64,000 nt of DNA from an uncultured Eubacteriales bacterium (GTDB lineage: Bacteria > Bacillota > Clostridia > Christensenellales > Aristaeellaceae): positions 102,217-166,216 of the forward strand of contig CACXHY010000001.1 of the NCBI GenBank assembly GCA_902767565.1, in the 5' to 3' direction. Below, one piece after another: positions 25,991 through 34,278 of this stretch (within the stretch, counting starts at the first letter, position 1; each line of letters begins with the position of its first letter). The position numbers and the translations under genes were made by a program. Under the pieces are notes generated by a model. It was not told the origin of the DNA. It was given only the letters and a program-made list of their open reading frames with translations, and did not search any database.

Positions 25991-26731
25991 TCACTTCTTG
26001 CCGCTTCCCGACCCGGATCCGTCATCGTGCTTGTAATAGCCGCTGGTATAGTGATGATAATAGCCCTTGTTGTAGTACTTTTTGGAAGAGATCGTATCGA
26101 ACTTGACCTTGTTCAGGATGCAGCCCAGGATCGGTTTGCCGCTCTGCATCATCTGCTGCTTGCAGGACATCAGGTCGCGCATGTGCGTCTTCGAGTACTC
26201 CACCACGAGCACCGATCCGTCGCAGCTGGCCGCGATCTCGGCGGCATCGATCACCATGCCCACGGGCGGCGCGTCCACCAGCACCATATCGAAGTTGGCG
26301 GCGAGCTCGTCCAGCATGCTGGTGAAATACTCCGAGTCGATCAGGGACATGGGGTTGGAAACATCGCGCCCGGCGGGAATGATGCACGCCCCGTAGAGAT
26401 TGGTCTCATAGAGGCAGTCTCCCAGGGAGCACTGGCCCGCGAGATAGTGAGCCAGGCCCAGCAGTTCCCCGTCGGTCTCGATGCGGTGGCGGCGCACCAG
26501 GAAGGAGCGGCGCATATCCGCGTCCACCAGCACCACGCGCTTGCCGCGGCGGGCCAGGTTCTGCATGATCTCCATCACCAGGAAGCTCTTGCCCTCGGCC
26601 ATGGTGTTGCTGGTGAAAACGATCTTTTTCAGGTTGCGGCCCGTAAAGGTCAGGTTGGTGCAGATGGTGTTCAGGGCCTCGGTGCCTGCGTAATTCAGCG
26701 GCTCGATCTTATTGATGGTTGCCTGTCTCAT
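25991..26731 (-). CDS. Tyrosine kinase of the CpsD/EpsB (BY-kinase) family
   Basis: 246 residues. Walker A is NTMAEGKSF (GKS kept), Walker A' is VVLVDADMRRS and Walker B is MVLVDAPPVG. The C-terminus is a tyrosine cluster (KYYNKGYYHHYTSGYYK, eight Tyr) followed by an acidic and Gly/Ser-rich tail, the classic autophosphorylation site of capsule-type BY-kinases. It works with the membrane activator encoded just upstream (4-base overlap) to control polysaccharide length or export. The usual glycosyltransferase and polymerase genes are absent from this locus. Confidence 0.92.
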   Translation of the reverse strand: MRQATINKIEPLNYAGTEALNTICTNLTFTGRNLKKIVFTSNTMAEGKSFLVMEIMQNLARRGKRVVLVDADMRRSFLVRRHRIETDGELLGLAHYLAGQCSLGDCLYETNLYGACIIPAGRDVSNPMSLIDSEYFTSMLDELAANFDMVLVDAPPVGMVIDAAEIAASCDGSVLVVEYSKTHMRDLMSCKQQMMQSGKPILGCILNKVKFDTISSKKYYNKGYYHHYTSGYYKHDDGSGSGSGKK

Positions 26732-27522
26732 TTTGAACCGCCTTTCTTGCCGGAATGCTTCCGGGAGGACCGATGGGAAGAAGACGCGTCCGCCATATCC
26801 GCGGCCGGCATCATGCCCAGCACGGGAAGGTGCAGCTTCTTCTCCAGCGCCTCCGCGTTGCGAACGCGGTCATCCACGATGAACTGCACGACGATGACCG
26901 CCGCCGCCGCCACGAATCCCACGATGAAGCCGAGCAGGATATTCCGCGTTTTGTTGGGGCCGGCGACCGTGTATCCGCGCTCGCTCGCCGCCTCAAAGAT
27001 CCGCGGTTCGGTCGTGCCCATGTGATCCGCGATGAACATGCGTCCGTATTCCGCGTACTTGTCCGCCATCCGCACGGCTTCCTCTCCGTCGGTGGATGTC
27101 ACCGTGAGAGAAAGGATGCGGGTGCCGCTGACGTTGGTCACGTTCAGCATCTTGGTCATCTGGCTGATGGAATAGTCCAGCCCCAGGTCTTCCCTGACCT
27201 GCCTGTGGATCGTGTAGGTCTTGAAGGCCTGCACATAGTCCGCCGCCAGGTTGGTGCCCATCTGCAGATCGGAAAGGTTCACCACCGAATCCTTGGAGTT
27301 CAGGATGTACAGCCGGCTCGTCGCCTGATAGGTACGGTCCACAAAGCGGAAGGTATAGATCCCCATGATGAGCGCGCCCACAAGCGCGGCCAGAATGATC
27401 CAGCGGGCTTTCTCCAAAAGGCGGTACAGCAGTTCCACCAGATCGATCTCAAACCCCTGCTCTTCATTCTGCGTGCGGTCGTCGTTCGTCTGCACGGTCA
27501 GCCCTTGATTCTCGATTGCCAT
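26728..27522 (-). CDS. Wzz/CpsC-type polysaccharide chain-length regulator
   Basis: 264 residues. Two transmembrane helices flank an extracytoplasmic domain: WIILAALVGALIMGIYTF near 41-58 and ILLGFIVGFVAAAAVIVVQFIV near 195-216. The N-terminal soluble part is acidic and the C-terminal tail is basic and Ser-rich (SSSHRSSRKHSGKKGGSK), typical of activators that switch on the partner BY-kinase. GGAGGAG precedes the ATG. It is the first gene of the two-gene operon and has a consensus promoter. Confidence 0.9.
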   Translation of the reverse strand: MAIENQGLTVQTNDDRTQNEEQGFEIDLVELLYRLLEKARWIILAALVGALIMGIYTFRFVDRTYQATSRLYILNSKDSVVNLSDLQMGTNLAADYVQAFKTYTIHRQVREDLGLDYSISQMTKMLNVTNVSGTRILSLTVTSTDGEEAVRMADKYAEYGRMFIADHMGTTEPRIFEAASERGYTVAGPNKTRNILLGFIVGFVAAAAVIVVQFIVDDRVRNAEALEKKLHLPVLGMMPAADMADASSSHRSSRKHSGKKGGSK

Positions 27523-27574
27523 CGTTCTCCTCCGCTCCCCAGTCTCCGATGGTTTTTACACATCAAAAGAAACT

Positions 27575-27589
27575 CGCTGATATTCAGCG
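27575..27589. promoter_or_regulatory. Dyad at the start point of the wzz promoter
   Basis: CGCTGA-TAT-TCAGCG, a perfect 6-bp inverted repeat lying over or just after the expected transcription start. It may be an operator or a 5' hairpin. Confidence 0.45.
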
Positions 27590-27593
27590 CTTC

Positions 27594-27623
27594 AGTATAC
27601 CATGTTTCGCCGCGGCATGTCAA
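27594..27623 (-). promoter_or_regulatory. Promoter of the wzz/BY-kinase operon
   Basis: Minus strand TTGACA (27623-27618), 18-base spacer, TATACT (27599-27594). Confidence 0.8.
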
Positions 27624-27716
27624 TGGCTTTGGCGGCAAATTGCGAATCCGCCGCTGCGCTGTGCGGAAGAGGCGGGAATCGTTTTAACCGAATTCTAATG
27701 TAAATTGTGTTGCAAT

Positions 27717-27737
27717 ATACCTTGACAGATAAGGTAT
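27717..27737. promoter_or_regulatory. Candidate PadR operator
   Basis: ATACCTT-N7-AAGGTAT inverted repeat over the -35 box of the PadR operon promoter. Position and symmetry fit autorepression by the PadR protein encoded 210 bases downstream. Confidence 0.6.
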
Positions 27738-27749
27738 CTTGTGTATAAT
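27722..27749 (+). promoter_or_regulatory. Promoter of the PadR operon
   Basis: TTGACA (27722-27727), 16-base spacer, TATAAT (27744-27749), 24 bases before the first ATG. Confidence 0.85.
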
Positions 27750-27773
27750 GGGCGGTGAAAGGAGGGCTGTCCC

Positions 27774-27953
27774 ATGCGTAAAGGGCTGGATCCCATCTTC
27801 AGGAAATCCTCCGGCATCAGTTCGGTTCGGATGCCGGCCCCCATCGGCGTCGATCCCCTGTTGTACTGTGACTCGCAGCCGGACCCGCTGCGCCGGAAGG
27901 ATCGCAATGTCTCCGGGCTTCACGTGCCGTACCCCCGGGAGGTGAAAAGATGA
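27774..27953 (+). CDS. 59-residue leader ORF of the PadR operon, unknown function
   Basis: ATG at 27774 follows AAAGGAGGG at good spacing, directly downstream of a consensus promoter. The 59-codon frame ends in TGA at 27951, overlapping the PadR ATG (ATGA), the hallmark of translational coupling. The product begins MRKGLDPIFRK, is basic and Pro-rich (ten Pro, eleven Arg or Lys), has one Cys (YCDSQPDP) and no membrane segment or signal. I recognise no family. It may be a true small protein acting with PadR, or a leader whose translation sets PadR output. Confidence 0.7.
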   Translation: MRKGLDPIFRKSSGISSVRMPAPIGVDPLLYCDSQPDPLRRKDRNVSGLHVPYPREVKR

Positions 27954-28288
27954 ATCTCTCGGCTGATCTGCTGCGCGGTTACACCGACAGCATCATCCTC
28001 GCGCGTCTGCGGGAGGGCGAGAGTTATGGCTACCGCATCAACCAGGCCGTCAACGCCATAAGCGGAGGCTCCTTCGAGATGAAGGAAGCCACCCTGTATA
28101 CCGCTTTCCGAAGACTGGAGAGCGCCGGCCTGATCGTCTCCCGCTGGGGGGATGAGGCAACCGGCGCACGCCGCCGCTATTATCGGCTCACCGAAGCCGG
28201 ACAGAACCGCCTGCGGGAAGACCTGGCGGGATGGGAAGACACCAAGCATCTGCTGGACCTGCTGCTGAAGGAGGATGACCATGAATAA
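27950..28288 (+). CDS. PadR-family transcriptional regulator
   Basis: 112 residues, the size of the short PadR subfamily. The winged helix is clear: LLRGYTDSIILARLREGESYGYRINQAV (split LLRGYTDSIILA, ESYGYRI), KEATLYTAFRRLESAGLI and RRRYYRLTEAG, followed by a dimerising helix. It most likely represses its own operon through the dyad at 27717-27737. The ATG is coupled to the upstream small ORF; the stop overlaps the DUF4097 gene. Confidence 0.92.
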   Translation: MNLSADLLRGYTDSIILARLREGESYGYRINQAVNAISGGSFEMKEATLYTAFRRLESAGLIVSRWGDEATGARRRYYRLTEAGQNRLREDLAGWEDTKHLLDLLLKEDDHE

Positions 28289-29411
28289 GACCGTGGAGCG
28301 CATTGTCAACCTGCTGTTCGACAATGTGGAGATGACGGAGGAGACCCTCGCCATGCGGGACGAGGTGATGAACAACTGCCAGGACCGTTTTGCCTCCCTG
28401 GTGGCGGACGGCTACGCCGAGGACGATGCCGTCGCAGCCGTGGTGGAAAGCCTGAACGGAATGGACGAAGTGCTGAAGGATTACCCCCGGAAGCAGGCGC
28501 CGGACGCCGGATTCTTTGACAAGGACGATGCCGCGCAGGCTCCCTTTGAAGGCACGACCGCCATCGCGTGGGATCAGATCCGCCATCTGCGGGTCAATGT
28601 ACGCAGCGCCGAAGTCGAAGTGTCCGAGACAGAAGGCCGGCAGACCGTGGAAGTCCAGGCGGGTTCCCACTCCTATATCGATCTCCGGGTCGACGGAGAC
28701 ACCCTGGTCGCCACGCAGAAGAACCGCGCCGCGGCATCCGAGGCCCCGAATGAAAACGGACTCCTCGGTTCCCTTGCCCGGCTGTTCCGGGGCGCCGTTT
28801 CCCTGGGCGACGACAGCTGCCGCCTGAGCCTCGGCCTTCCCGCCGGCATGCTGGAAAGCGCCAGGATCCAGACCTTCAGCGGAGATGTCGCCTTCTCTCT
28901 GCCCGCCCCCGAGGTCAGCATCCAGACCACCAGCGGGGACGTGGATGTGTCCGTGGCATCGGACGGCACCAAGGCGGCGGTCGGCGGTGAACGCGCCGGA
29001 AAGATGACGGTCGTCACCGTCAGCGGCGATCTGGATGTGCGCGGAGAGTTCGCCCGAGCCGATATGACCACCACCAGCGGGGATGTCGATTACCGGGGTA
29101 CCGCCGATCAGCTCACGATCACCACCGTCAGCGGCGATGTGGAGGCAGAGTCCTGCAGCGCCCGGATCTCCGTCAGCGTCGTCAGCGGTGATGTGGACCT
29201 GACCCTGACCTCCCCCGGTCCCGCCGAGGTGAAGGCCGCCTCCGTCAGCGGCGATGTGGAGATCCGTCTGGCCGATCCTGCCGCAGGCGCGTGCGCATCG
29301 TTCCGCACCAAGACCGGCGACGTGACCTGGCACAGCGGTGCCCGATCCAATCCGGACGCCCCTGTGCGGCTGGACATCAGCACCATTTCCGGGGACATCG
29401 GGATCGGCTGA
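28281..29411 (+). CDS. DUF4097 beta-strand repeat protein with DUF1700-like N-terminus
   Basis: 376 residues from ATG 28281, which sits 6 bases after AAGGAGG; the ATG at 28275 touches the ribosome site. Residues 1-70 are a helical DUF1700-like prefix (VERIVNLLFDNVEMTEETLAMRDEV, split). The rest is a run of beta strands with nine recurring S/T-G-D-V/L/I turns (FSGDVAF, TSGDVDV, VSGDLDV, TSGDVDY, VSGDVEA, VSGDVDL, VSGDVEI, KTGDVTW, ISGDIGI), the DUF4097 fold. No signal peptide or membrane helix is seen. PadR-DUF4097 pairing is widespread in Firmicutes and is thought to respond to envelope stress. Confidence 0.88.
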   Translation: MNKTVERIVNLLFDNVEMTEETLAMRDEVMNNCQDRFASLVADGYAEDDAVAAVVESLNGMDEVLKDYPRKQAPDAGFFDKDDAAQAPFEGTTAIAWDQIRHLRVNVRSAEVEVSETEGRQTVEVQAGSHSYIDLRVDGDTLVATQKNRAAASEAPNENGLLGSLARLFRGAVSLGDDSCRLSLGLPAGMLESARIQTFSGDVAFSLPAPEVSIQTTSGDVDVSVASDGTKAAVGGERAGKMTVVTVSGDLDVRGEFARADMTTTSGDVDYRGTADQLTITTVSGDVEAESCSARISVSVVSGDVDLTLTSPGPAEVKAASVSGDVEIRLADPAAGACASFRTKTGDVTWHSGARSNPDAPVRLDISTISGDIGIG

Positions 29412-29444
29412 TCCGCACGCCTCTCCCGACCCGCCCGCAATCCA

Positions 29445-29470
29445 AAAGCAGCCTGCCGACAGGCTGCTTT
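29445..29470. terminator. Bidirectional terminator
   Basis: Perfect 11-bp stem AAAGCAGCCTG (29445-29455) / CAGGCTGCTTT (29460-29470), loop CCGA, between convergent DUF4097 and yfcE genes. Confidence 0.85.
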
Positions 29471-29490
29471 ATCTGTTGACGGGATGCGCG

Positions 29491-30036
29491 TCACACGGCG
29501 CAGAAGCGCAGGAATTCCGCACCGTCCATGTCCTTCCAGGCGAAGATGCCGTCCTCCATCGTCATATAGCTGTGAGGAGCGCCGTCCTTGGGGATAGACA
29601 CGGAGCCGGGGTTCATCACCGTGATGCCGTCGACGGCGCGGCACTCCGGGATGTGGGTATGGCCGTGCAGCAGGATATCCCCCGGCTGCAGCGGCGGCAG
29701 GGCATCGGCGTTGTAATGGTGGCCGTGGGTTGCGAAGAGGACGCGGTCCCCGGTCTCCAGCAGCGCATAGTCGGCCAGTACCGGGAAGGGCAGCACCATC
29801 TGATCGACCTCGGCCTCACAGTTGCCGCGAACGCAGAAGATCCGCTCCCGGTATCCGCTCAGCATGGCGATCACGCGCTTCGGGTCATAACCCTCGGGCA
29901 GATCGTTGCGGGGCCCGTGGTACAGCAGGTCCCCCAGAAGCAGCAGACGGTCTGCCCTCTCCCGCTCAAAAGCCCGCAGCATGGCCTCGCACCACACCGC
30001 CGAGCCATGGATGTCAGACGCGATCAGCCAGCGCAT
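29491..30036 (-). CDS. yfcE: YfcE-type metallophosphodiesterase
   Basis: 181 residues. Calcineurin-like metal ligands: SDIHGS, LLGDLLYHGPRN, VRGNCEAEVD, ATHGHHYN and LLHGHTHIPE. YfcE hydrolyses phosphodiesters in vitro; its cellular substrate is uncertain. GGAGGAGG precedes the ATG. It overlaps the DUF523 gene by 13 bases and ends the leftward operon. Confidence 0.92.
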   Translation of the reverse strand: MRWLIASDIHGSAVWCEAMLRAFERERADRLLLLGDLLYHGPRNDLPEGYDPKRVIAMLSGYRERIFCVRGNCEAEVDQMVLPFPVLADYALLETGDRVLFATHGHHYNADALPPLQPGDILLHGHTHIPECRAVDGITVMNPGSVSIPKDGAPHSYMTMEDGIFAWKDMDGAEFLRFCAV

Positions 30037-30464
30037 TGGGCCGCCTCCTCCAGTTGGTCCTCCGTGAACACGGGGATGCCCCGGACCTTCAGCATGGCCG
30101 CAAACACCCCGTCCCCGGCAACGGTCTTGCCGGAAAACGCCCCGTCATAGACCTCGCCCGATCCGCATGAGGGGCTGTGCGCCTTCAGGATCGCGTATTC
30201 GACCGTCCTGCCGGCGCAGCTTTCGAGGCAGCGCAGCGCACCGGCGCGGAAGGCTTCGGTGACATTCGCGCCGTCCTTCGACCACACTTGCCCGTCCCTG
30301 ATCTCTGACGGAGGGCGAGGAGCGGGCAGCCCGCCGGCCGTCTCCGGGCATACCGGGATGATCTCCCGGTCCCGGCAGAAGGCGATCACGGCCTCGTTCC
30401 GGTTGTCTCCGCCGTTGTATTTGCACCTCTCGCCCAGCAGACAGGCGCTCACCACCACGGCCAT
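30024..30464 (-). CDS. DUF523 family protein
   Basis: 146 residues. The family cysteines are conserved: SACLLGERCKYNGGDN at the N-terminus, VCPETAGG and KAHSPSCGSGEVYDG. These clustered Cys suggest metal or iron-sulfur binding, but the function is unknown. Start overlaps the tyrA stop by one base and its end overlaps yfcE. Confidence 0.88.
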   Translation of the reverse strand: MAVVVSACLLGERCKYNGGDNRNEAVIAFCRDREIIPVCPETAGGLPAPRPPSEIRDGQVWSKDGANVTEAFRAGALRCLESCAGRTVEYAILKAHSPSCGSGEVYDGAFSGKTVAGDGVFAAMLKVRGIPVFTEDQLEEAAQCAG

Positions 30465-31300
30465 CAGGCTTCCTCCAGGGATTCCCGGCGTTCGCGTCCG
30501 TCCCGCAGCAGGGCGCGCAGGGCCTCGGCATCGCTGCGTCCCAGCGCGTCGCGGTAGGCGGCCAGGCGCTCTGTCAGGTCGTCCAGCTCGCGCAGCAGGG
30601 CGTCGCGGTTGTCCAGGAAAAGTTCCGTCCAGAGCTCCTCATTCATCCGCGCGTCCCGGGTCATGTCAGCAAAGGTCCTCGCCGAAAAGCCCTTGTGCCG
30701 CGCGGCCATGGGGGTCCGCACATAGGCGCTGGCCAGGATGCGGGGCAGCTGGGTCGTGTAGGCCACGATCTCGTCGTGGATGGGCGGGGTCGTGAACTGC
30801 ACCCGGCGGAAGCCCAGGTCCATGAAGAAGTCTCTCGCCTTCTGCAGGATGGGCAGTTCCTCCTCCGGCATGGGCGTCAGTACCATGGAGGCGTTGTCGA
30901 AGAGGTCGTCACGCGCATAGCGGAAGCCGCTGTACTCGCGGCCGGCCATGGGGTGCCCGCCGATATAGTGCCACTTCCGCTCGCGGGCGATGGGCATGAC
31001 GGCTTCCATCATCGTCTCCTTCACGCCGCAGCAGTCGATGACCAGGGCGTCCGGCGCGATCAGCCGGGCATGGGCGGCGATCCAGTCCGCCGCCGCCTGC
31101 GGATAGAGGGCGACCAGCACCATGGCGCAGCCCCGGAGCTTTTCGTCGTTCAGTTCCATGTCCACCGCGTCCATAGCCAGCGCGCGGGAGACGGTCTCCG
31201 GGTCGGTATCGCAGCCGAAGACCCGGGCGTCGGTGTGCAGCTTGATGGTGCGGGCCAGGGAGCCTCCGATGAGGCCCAGCCCGATAACGGCAATATCCAT
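30464..31300 (-). CDS. tyrA: Prephenate dehydrogenase
   Basis: 278 residues. An NAD-binding GLGLIGGSLA motif starts the protein, followed by the active-site His in GGHPMAGREYSG and the helical dimerisation domain with PRILASAYVRT. It converts prephenate to 4-hydroxyphenylpyruvate in tyrosine synthesis. No ACT domain is present, so feedback control by that route is absent. No other aromatic pathway gene lies nearby; it is cotranscribed with DUF523 and yfcE. Confidence 0.9.
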   Translation of the reverse strand: MDIAVIGLGLIGGSLARTIKLHTDARVFGCDTDPETVSRALAMDAVDMELNDEKLRGCAMVLVALYPQAAADWIAAHARLIAPDALVIDCCGVKETMMEAVMPIARERKWHYIGGHPMAGREYSGFRYARDDLFDNASMVLTPMPEEELPILQKARDFFMDLGFRRVQFTTPPIHDEIVAYTTQLPRILASAYVRTPMAARHKGFSARTFADMTRDARMNEELWTELFLDNRDALLRELDDLTERLAAYRDALGRSDAEALRALLRDGRERRESLEEA

Positions 31301-31324
31301 TCGTTTCGTCCCTTCGATCGGTGA

Positions 31325-32176
31325 TCAGACCACGGCATAGTCCGGCGGCAGGCCGACGGCGTCCACGTCGCACATGTAGAGGCGGCCGTCGCCCTCCCCC
31401 GTCAGTCCGTCGCCCGCTGTGGTGATGAACAGTCTGCGCCAGTCGGGGCCGACGAAGCAGCAGGAGGTGGTGTGCAGGCCGGGCACGCGCACCAGCGCCA
31501 GCAGCTCCCCGGTGTGCCCGTCGCGGCATTCGATGCGGCTTCCACCCCAGACCGCCAGCCACAGGCGATCCTCCGCGTCCACGCACATGCCGTCCGGCAC
31601 GCCGCCTTCGACCGGGAAGAGCACGCGCCGATCGGCGATGTCTCCGCTCTCCTCGTCGAAGTCGTAGGCGAAGACCGCATGCTCGTTGGAATCCGAGAAC
31701 CAGAAGGTCTTCCGGTCCGCACTCCAGGCCATGCCGTTGGCGATCCGGGTCCCGGGCTGCATCACCGTCAGGACGCCGCGGTCGCAGCGGTACAGATCTC
31801 CGCCCTCCATCCCCGTGAAATCCTTCGCGCAGGAGCCAACGAACAGCCGTCCGTGCGGGTCGGCCTTGGCGTCGTTGCTGCGCTGCCACGGCAGATACGC
31901 GCCGGAGAGGTCGCAAACCGCGGTCTGCTCCCCGCGGCACAGCTTCCACAGCGTCCGCTCTCCCGCCACCAGGAAGCCGTCCTCCCCCGCGAGGGGCACC
32001 GCGGCTCCCACAGGCTCGCCGAATTCATGGACGCAGGTCACGCCGTCCCGCCGCCAAAAAACCTTCCCGTCCTGGATGTCCACCCAGCTGAGCCGGTCAT
32101 AGCGGGGATCGTAGAAGGGCGATTCCGCCAGTCGGTATTTCGCCGCGTCGAACAGCGCGGCCTGATACTCTTTCAT
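31325..32176 (-). CDS. SMP-30/gluconolactonase/LRE family protein
   Basis: 283 residues, a six-bladed propeller. Metal-site residues are visible: Glu in AESPFYDPRYD, Asn in RIANGMAWSADRKTFWF and Asp in GGVPDGMCVDAEDRLW. The family hydrolyses sugar lactones such as gluconolactone. GGGAGG precedes the ATG at 32176. It lies 19 bases after the barstar-like gene and 24 bases before tyrA. Confidence 0.9.
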   Translation of the reverse strand: MKEYQAALFDAAKYRLAESPFYDPRYDRLSWVDIQDGKVFWRRDGVTCVHEFGEPVGAAVPLAGEDGFLVAGERTLWKLCRGEQTAVCDLSGAYLPWQRSNDAKADPHGRLFVGSCAKDFTGMEGGDLYRCDRGVLTVMQPGTRIANGMAWSADRKTFWFSDSNEHAVFAYDFDEESGDIADRRVLFPVEGGVPDGMCVDAEDRLWLAVWGGSRIECRDGHTGELLALVRVPGLHTTSCCFVGPDWRRLFITTAGDGLTGEGDGRLYMCDVDAVGLPPDYAVV

Positions 32177-32195
32177 GTCGCAGCCTCCCGCGCTG

Positions 32196-32447
32196 TCACA
32201 GGTCGACCCATTCGCCGCCCGCATCCTCCACCACCCGGCGGATGAGGTCGAGCGTGTCCGCGGCGGGGCTCTCCCCTGCCGCGCGCACACACACGCGCAC
32301 CGGGTCGGGGCGCTCCGTCAGGCAGTCGTGCAGGGCATCGGCGTTCATGCCGTAGTATTCCGGCAACTCCAGCAGCAGCTTCAGCGCCGCGTGGATCGCC
32401 CGCTTGTCCGCGTAGTCCCGTCCGTCCAGATAGATCGTGGTCTGCAT
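32196..32447 (-). CDS. Barstar-family protein (orphan ribonuclease inhibitor-like)
   Basis: 83 residues, the size of barstar. The core LELPEYYGMNADALHDCL (27-43) closely follows the barnase-binding helix and loop of barstar; Asp37 and Asp41 match the two acids that fill the barnase active site, while the Trp between them is His40. Barstar blocks the secreted RNase barnase inside the cell. No barnase-like gene is in the window, so it may guard against a distant or foreign toxin, or be a diverged regulator like E. coli YhcO. Confidence 0.82.
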   Translation of the reverse strand: MQTTIYLDGRDYADKRAIHAALKLLLELPEYYGMNADALHDCLTERPDPVRVCVRAAGESPAADTLDLIRRVVEDAGGEWVDL

Positions 32448-32478
32448 GGTGTTATCCTCCGATGCGTCGTGCTGATGA

Positions 32479-34230
32479 TCAGTTGCAGGAAACCGTTCCG
32501 TCCTCGGCGTTCATGGTCACCACCGCGCCGGCGGACAGGATCCGGGTAGCCCCGGAGGCCCCGATGATCACGGGGATATCCAGGCTGAGGCCCGCGATCA
32601 CGCCCTGGCCCTCGGGATCGGCATCCTCCAGGATCAGGCCGGCGGCCTTGCGCACCAGGGGCAGCAGCGCCTTCGAGGTCTGCTTGCACACCAGAATGGA
32701 ACCGGTGCGGAAGTTCTCCAGGGCTTCGCTGATCTCCCCGGCCACAAACAGCGGGGCGGTGGCGGTGCCCGTGCCCACGCCCGTGGCGCGGAGCAGCATG
32801 TGGCCCACCACATGGACCTTCATCATATTGGTGGTTCCGGAAATGCCCAGTGGCACGCCGGCGGTCAGCACCACCAGCTCGCCGTCCCGGATGATGCCCG
32901 CGCGGACAGCGGCGTCCACGGCGTCGTCGAAGAGCGCGTCGGTGGAGCTCTGCTCGTCGATCAGCAGGGGCACCACGCCCCAGCTGAGGTTCATCTGCCG
33001 GTAGACCATGGAAGAGGTCGCGCAGGCCACGATCGGGCAGTCCGGGCGGTACCGGGCGATCATGCGCGCTGTGCCGCCGCTCTTGGTGACGGTGATGATG
33101 GCGCTGGCCTCCAGGTCATGGGAGGACGTCACGGTGGCGTGGGAGATGGCCGCGGTGATGTCGCGCCGCGTGTTGTAATCCCCGATGGCGAAGCGGTGGA
33201 CATAGTCGATGTCCGCCTCGGTCTTCATGGCGATGCGGGCCATGGTCTTGACGGCCTCGATGGGGTACAGGCCCGCGGCCGTCTCGCCGGAAAGCATGAT
33301 GGCGCTGGTCCCGTCATAGATGGCGTTGGCGACGTCCGTAGCCTCTGCGCGGGTGGGGCGCGGGTTCTTGATCATGGAGTCCAGCATCTGTGTCGCGGTG
33401 ATGACGGGGCGGCCCGACATGACGCACTCATGGATGATGTGCTTCTGAAGCGAGGGGACCTCCTCCAGGGGGATCTCCACGCCCATGTCGCCGCGCGCCA
33501 CCATGATGCCGTCGGCCGCGTGCATGATCTCCTCCAGGTTCTCCACGCCCTCGTGATTCTCGATCTTGGCGATGATGCGGATGCCGGTATTCCCGCGCTC
33601 CGACAGGATCTTCCGGATGGCGAGGATGTCCTCGGCGCAGCGCACGAAGGAAGCGGCGATGAAGTCGAAGCCGTTGTCCGCCGCGAAAAGGATGTCCTCG
33701 CGGTCCTTCGGGCTGATGTAGGGCATCGACAGGTGGACGTTGGGCACGTTGATGCCCTTGTGGTTGGAGACCGGGCCGCCGTTGAGCACCTTGCAGGTGA
33801 TCTCGGTGTCGGTGATGTGCTCCACCGTCATGCCGATGAGGCCGTCGTCCACGAGGATGGAATCCCCTGGCCTGACGTCGCGCACCAGGCCGGGATAGGT
33901 GATGGAGCAGTGGCTCGCGTCGCCCATGCACTCCTGGGTGTGGAGGGTGAAGAGCTGCCCGGTCTCCAGGACGGCCTTCCCGCCCTCGAAGTCGCCGGTG
34001 CGGATCTCCGGTCCCTTGGTGTCCAGCATCGTCGCCACCGGCAGCCCCAGCTCGTCCCGGGTCCGGCAGACCTCGTCGTGCCACGCGCGGTGGGTCTCAT
34101 GGGTGCCGTGGCTGAAGTTGAAGCGCGCCACATCCATGCCGGCCAGCATCAGCGGACGGATCAGGTCGTTCTCGAACAGGCGCGGGCCCATGGTGCAGAC
34201 GATCTTGGTACGGCGAAGGGTCTTCTTCAC
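32479..34230 (-). CDS. pyk: Pyruvate kinase with C-terminal PEP-utiliser-like domain
   Basis: 583 residues, the long form as in Geobacillus. The barrel has RRTKIVCTMGP, ARFNFSHG, MLDTKGPEIRTG, the catalytic KIENHEGVENL and MVARGDMGVEIP, then the alpha/beta C domain and an extra about 100-residue domain (GLSLDIPVIIGASGATRIL). It makes ATP and pyruvate from phosphoenolpyruvate. The start is GTG at 34230 with GGATGA upstream. It follows era by 48 bases. Confidence 0.95.
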   Translation of the reverse strand: MKKTLRRTKIVCTMGPRLFENDLIRPLMLAGMDVARFNFSHGTHETHRAWHDEVCRTRDELGLPVATMLDTKGPEIRTGDFEGGKAVLETGQLFTLHTQECMGDASHCSITYPGLVRDVRPGDSILVDDGLIGMTVEHITDTEITCKVLNGGPVSNHKGINVPNVHLSMPYISPKDREDILFAADNGFDFIAASFVRCAEDILAIRKILSERGNTGIRIIAKIENHEGVENLEEIMHAADGIMVARGDMGVEIPLEEVPSLQKHIIHECVMSGRPVITATQMLDSMIKNPRPTRAEATDVANAIYDGTSAIMLSGETAAGLYPIEAVKTMARIAMKTEADIDYVHRFAIGDYNTRRDITAAISHATVTSSHDLEASAIITVTKSGGTARMIARYRPDCPIVACATSSMVYRQMNLSWGVVPLLIDEQSSTDALFDDAVDAAVRAGIIRDGELVVLTAGVPLGISGTTNMMKVHVVGHMLLRATGVGTGTATAPLFVAGEISEALENFRTGSILVCKQTSKALLPLVRKAAGLILEDADPEGQGVIAGLSLDIPVIIGASGATRILSAGAVVTMNAEDGTVSCN

Positions 34231-34278
34231 GCGGAATCATCCTTTCAGAATGCGGTCAGGGCCGAAGTGCGATGTCAC

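Noticed and set aside
27739..27945. 68-codon frame starting at 27739
   Set aside because: Its start overlaps the -10 box of the PadR promoter and it lacks a ribosome site; the frame at 27774 is better supported.
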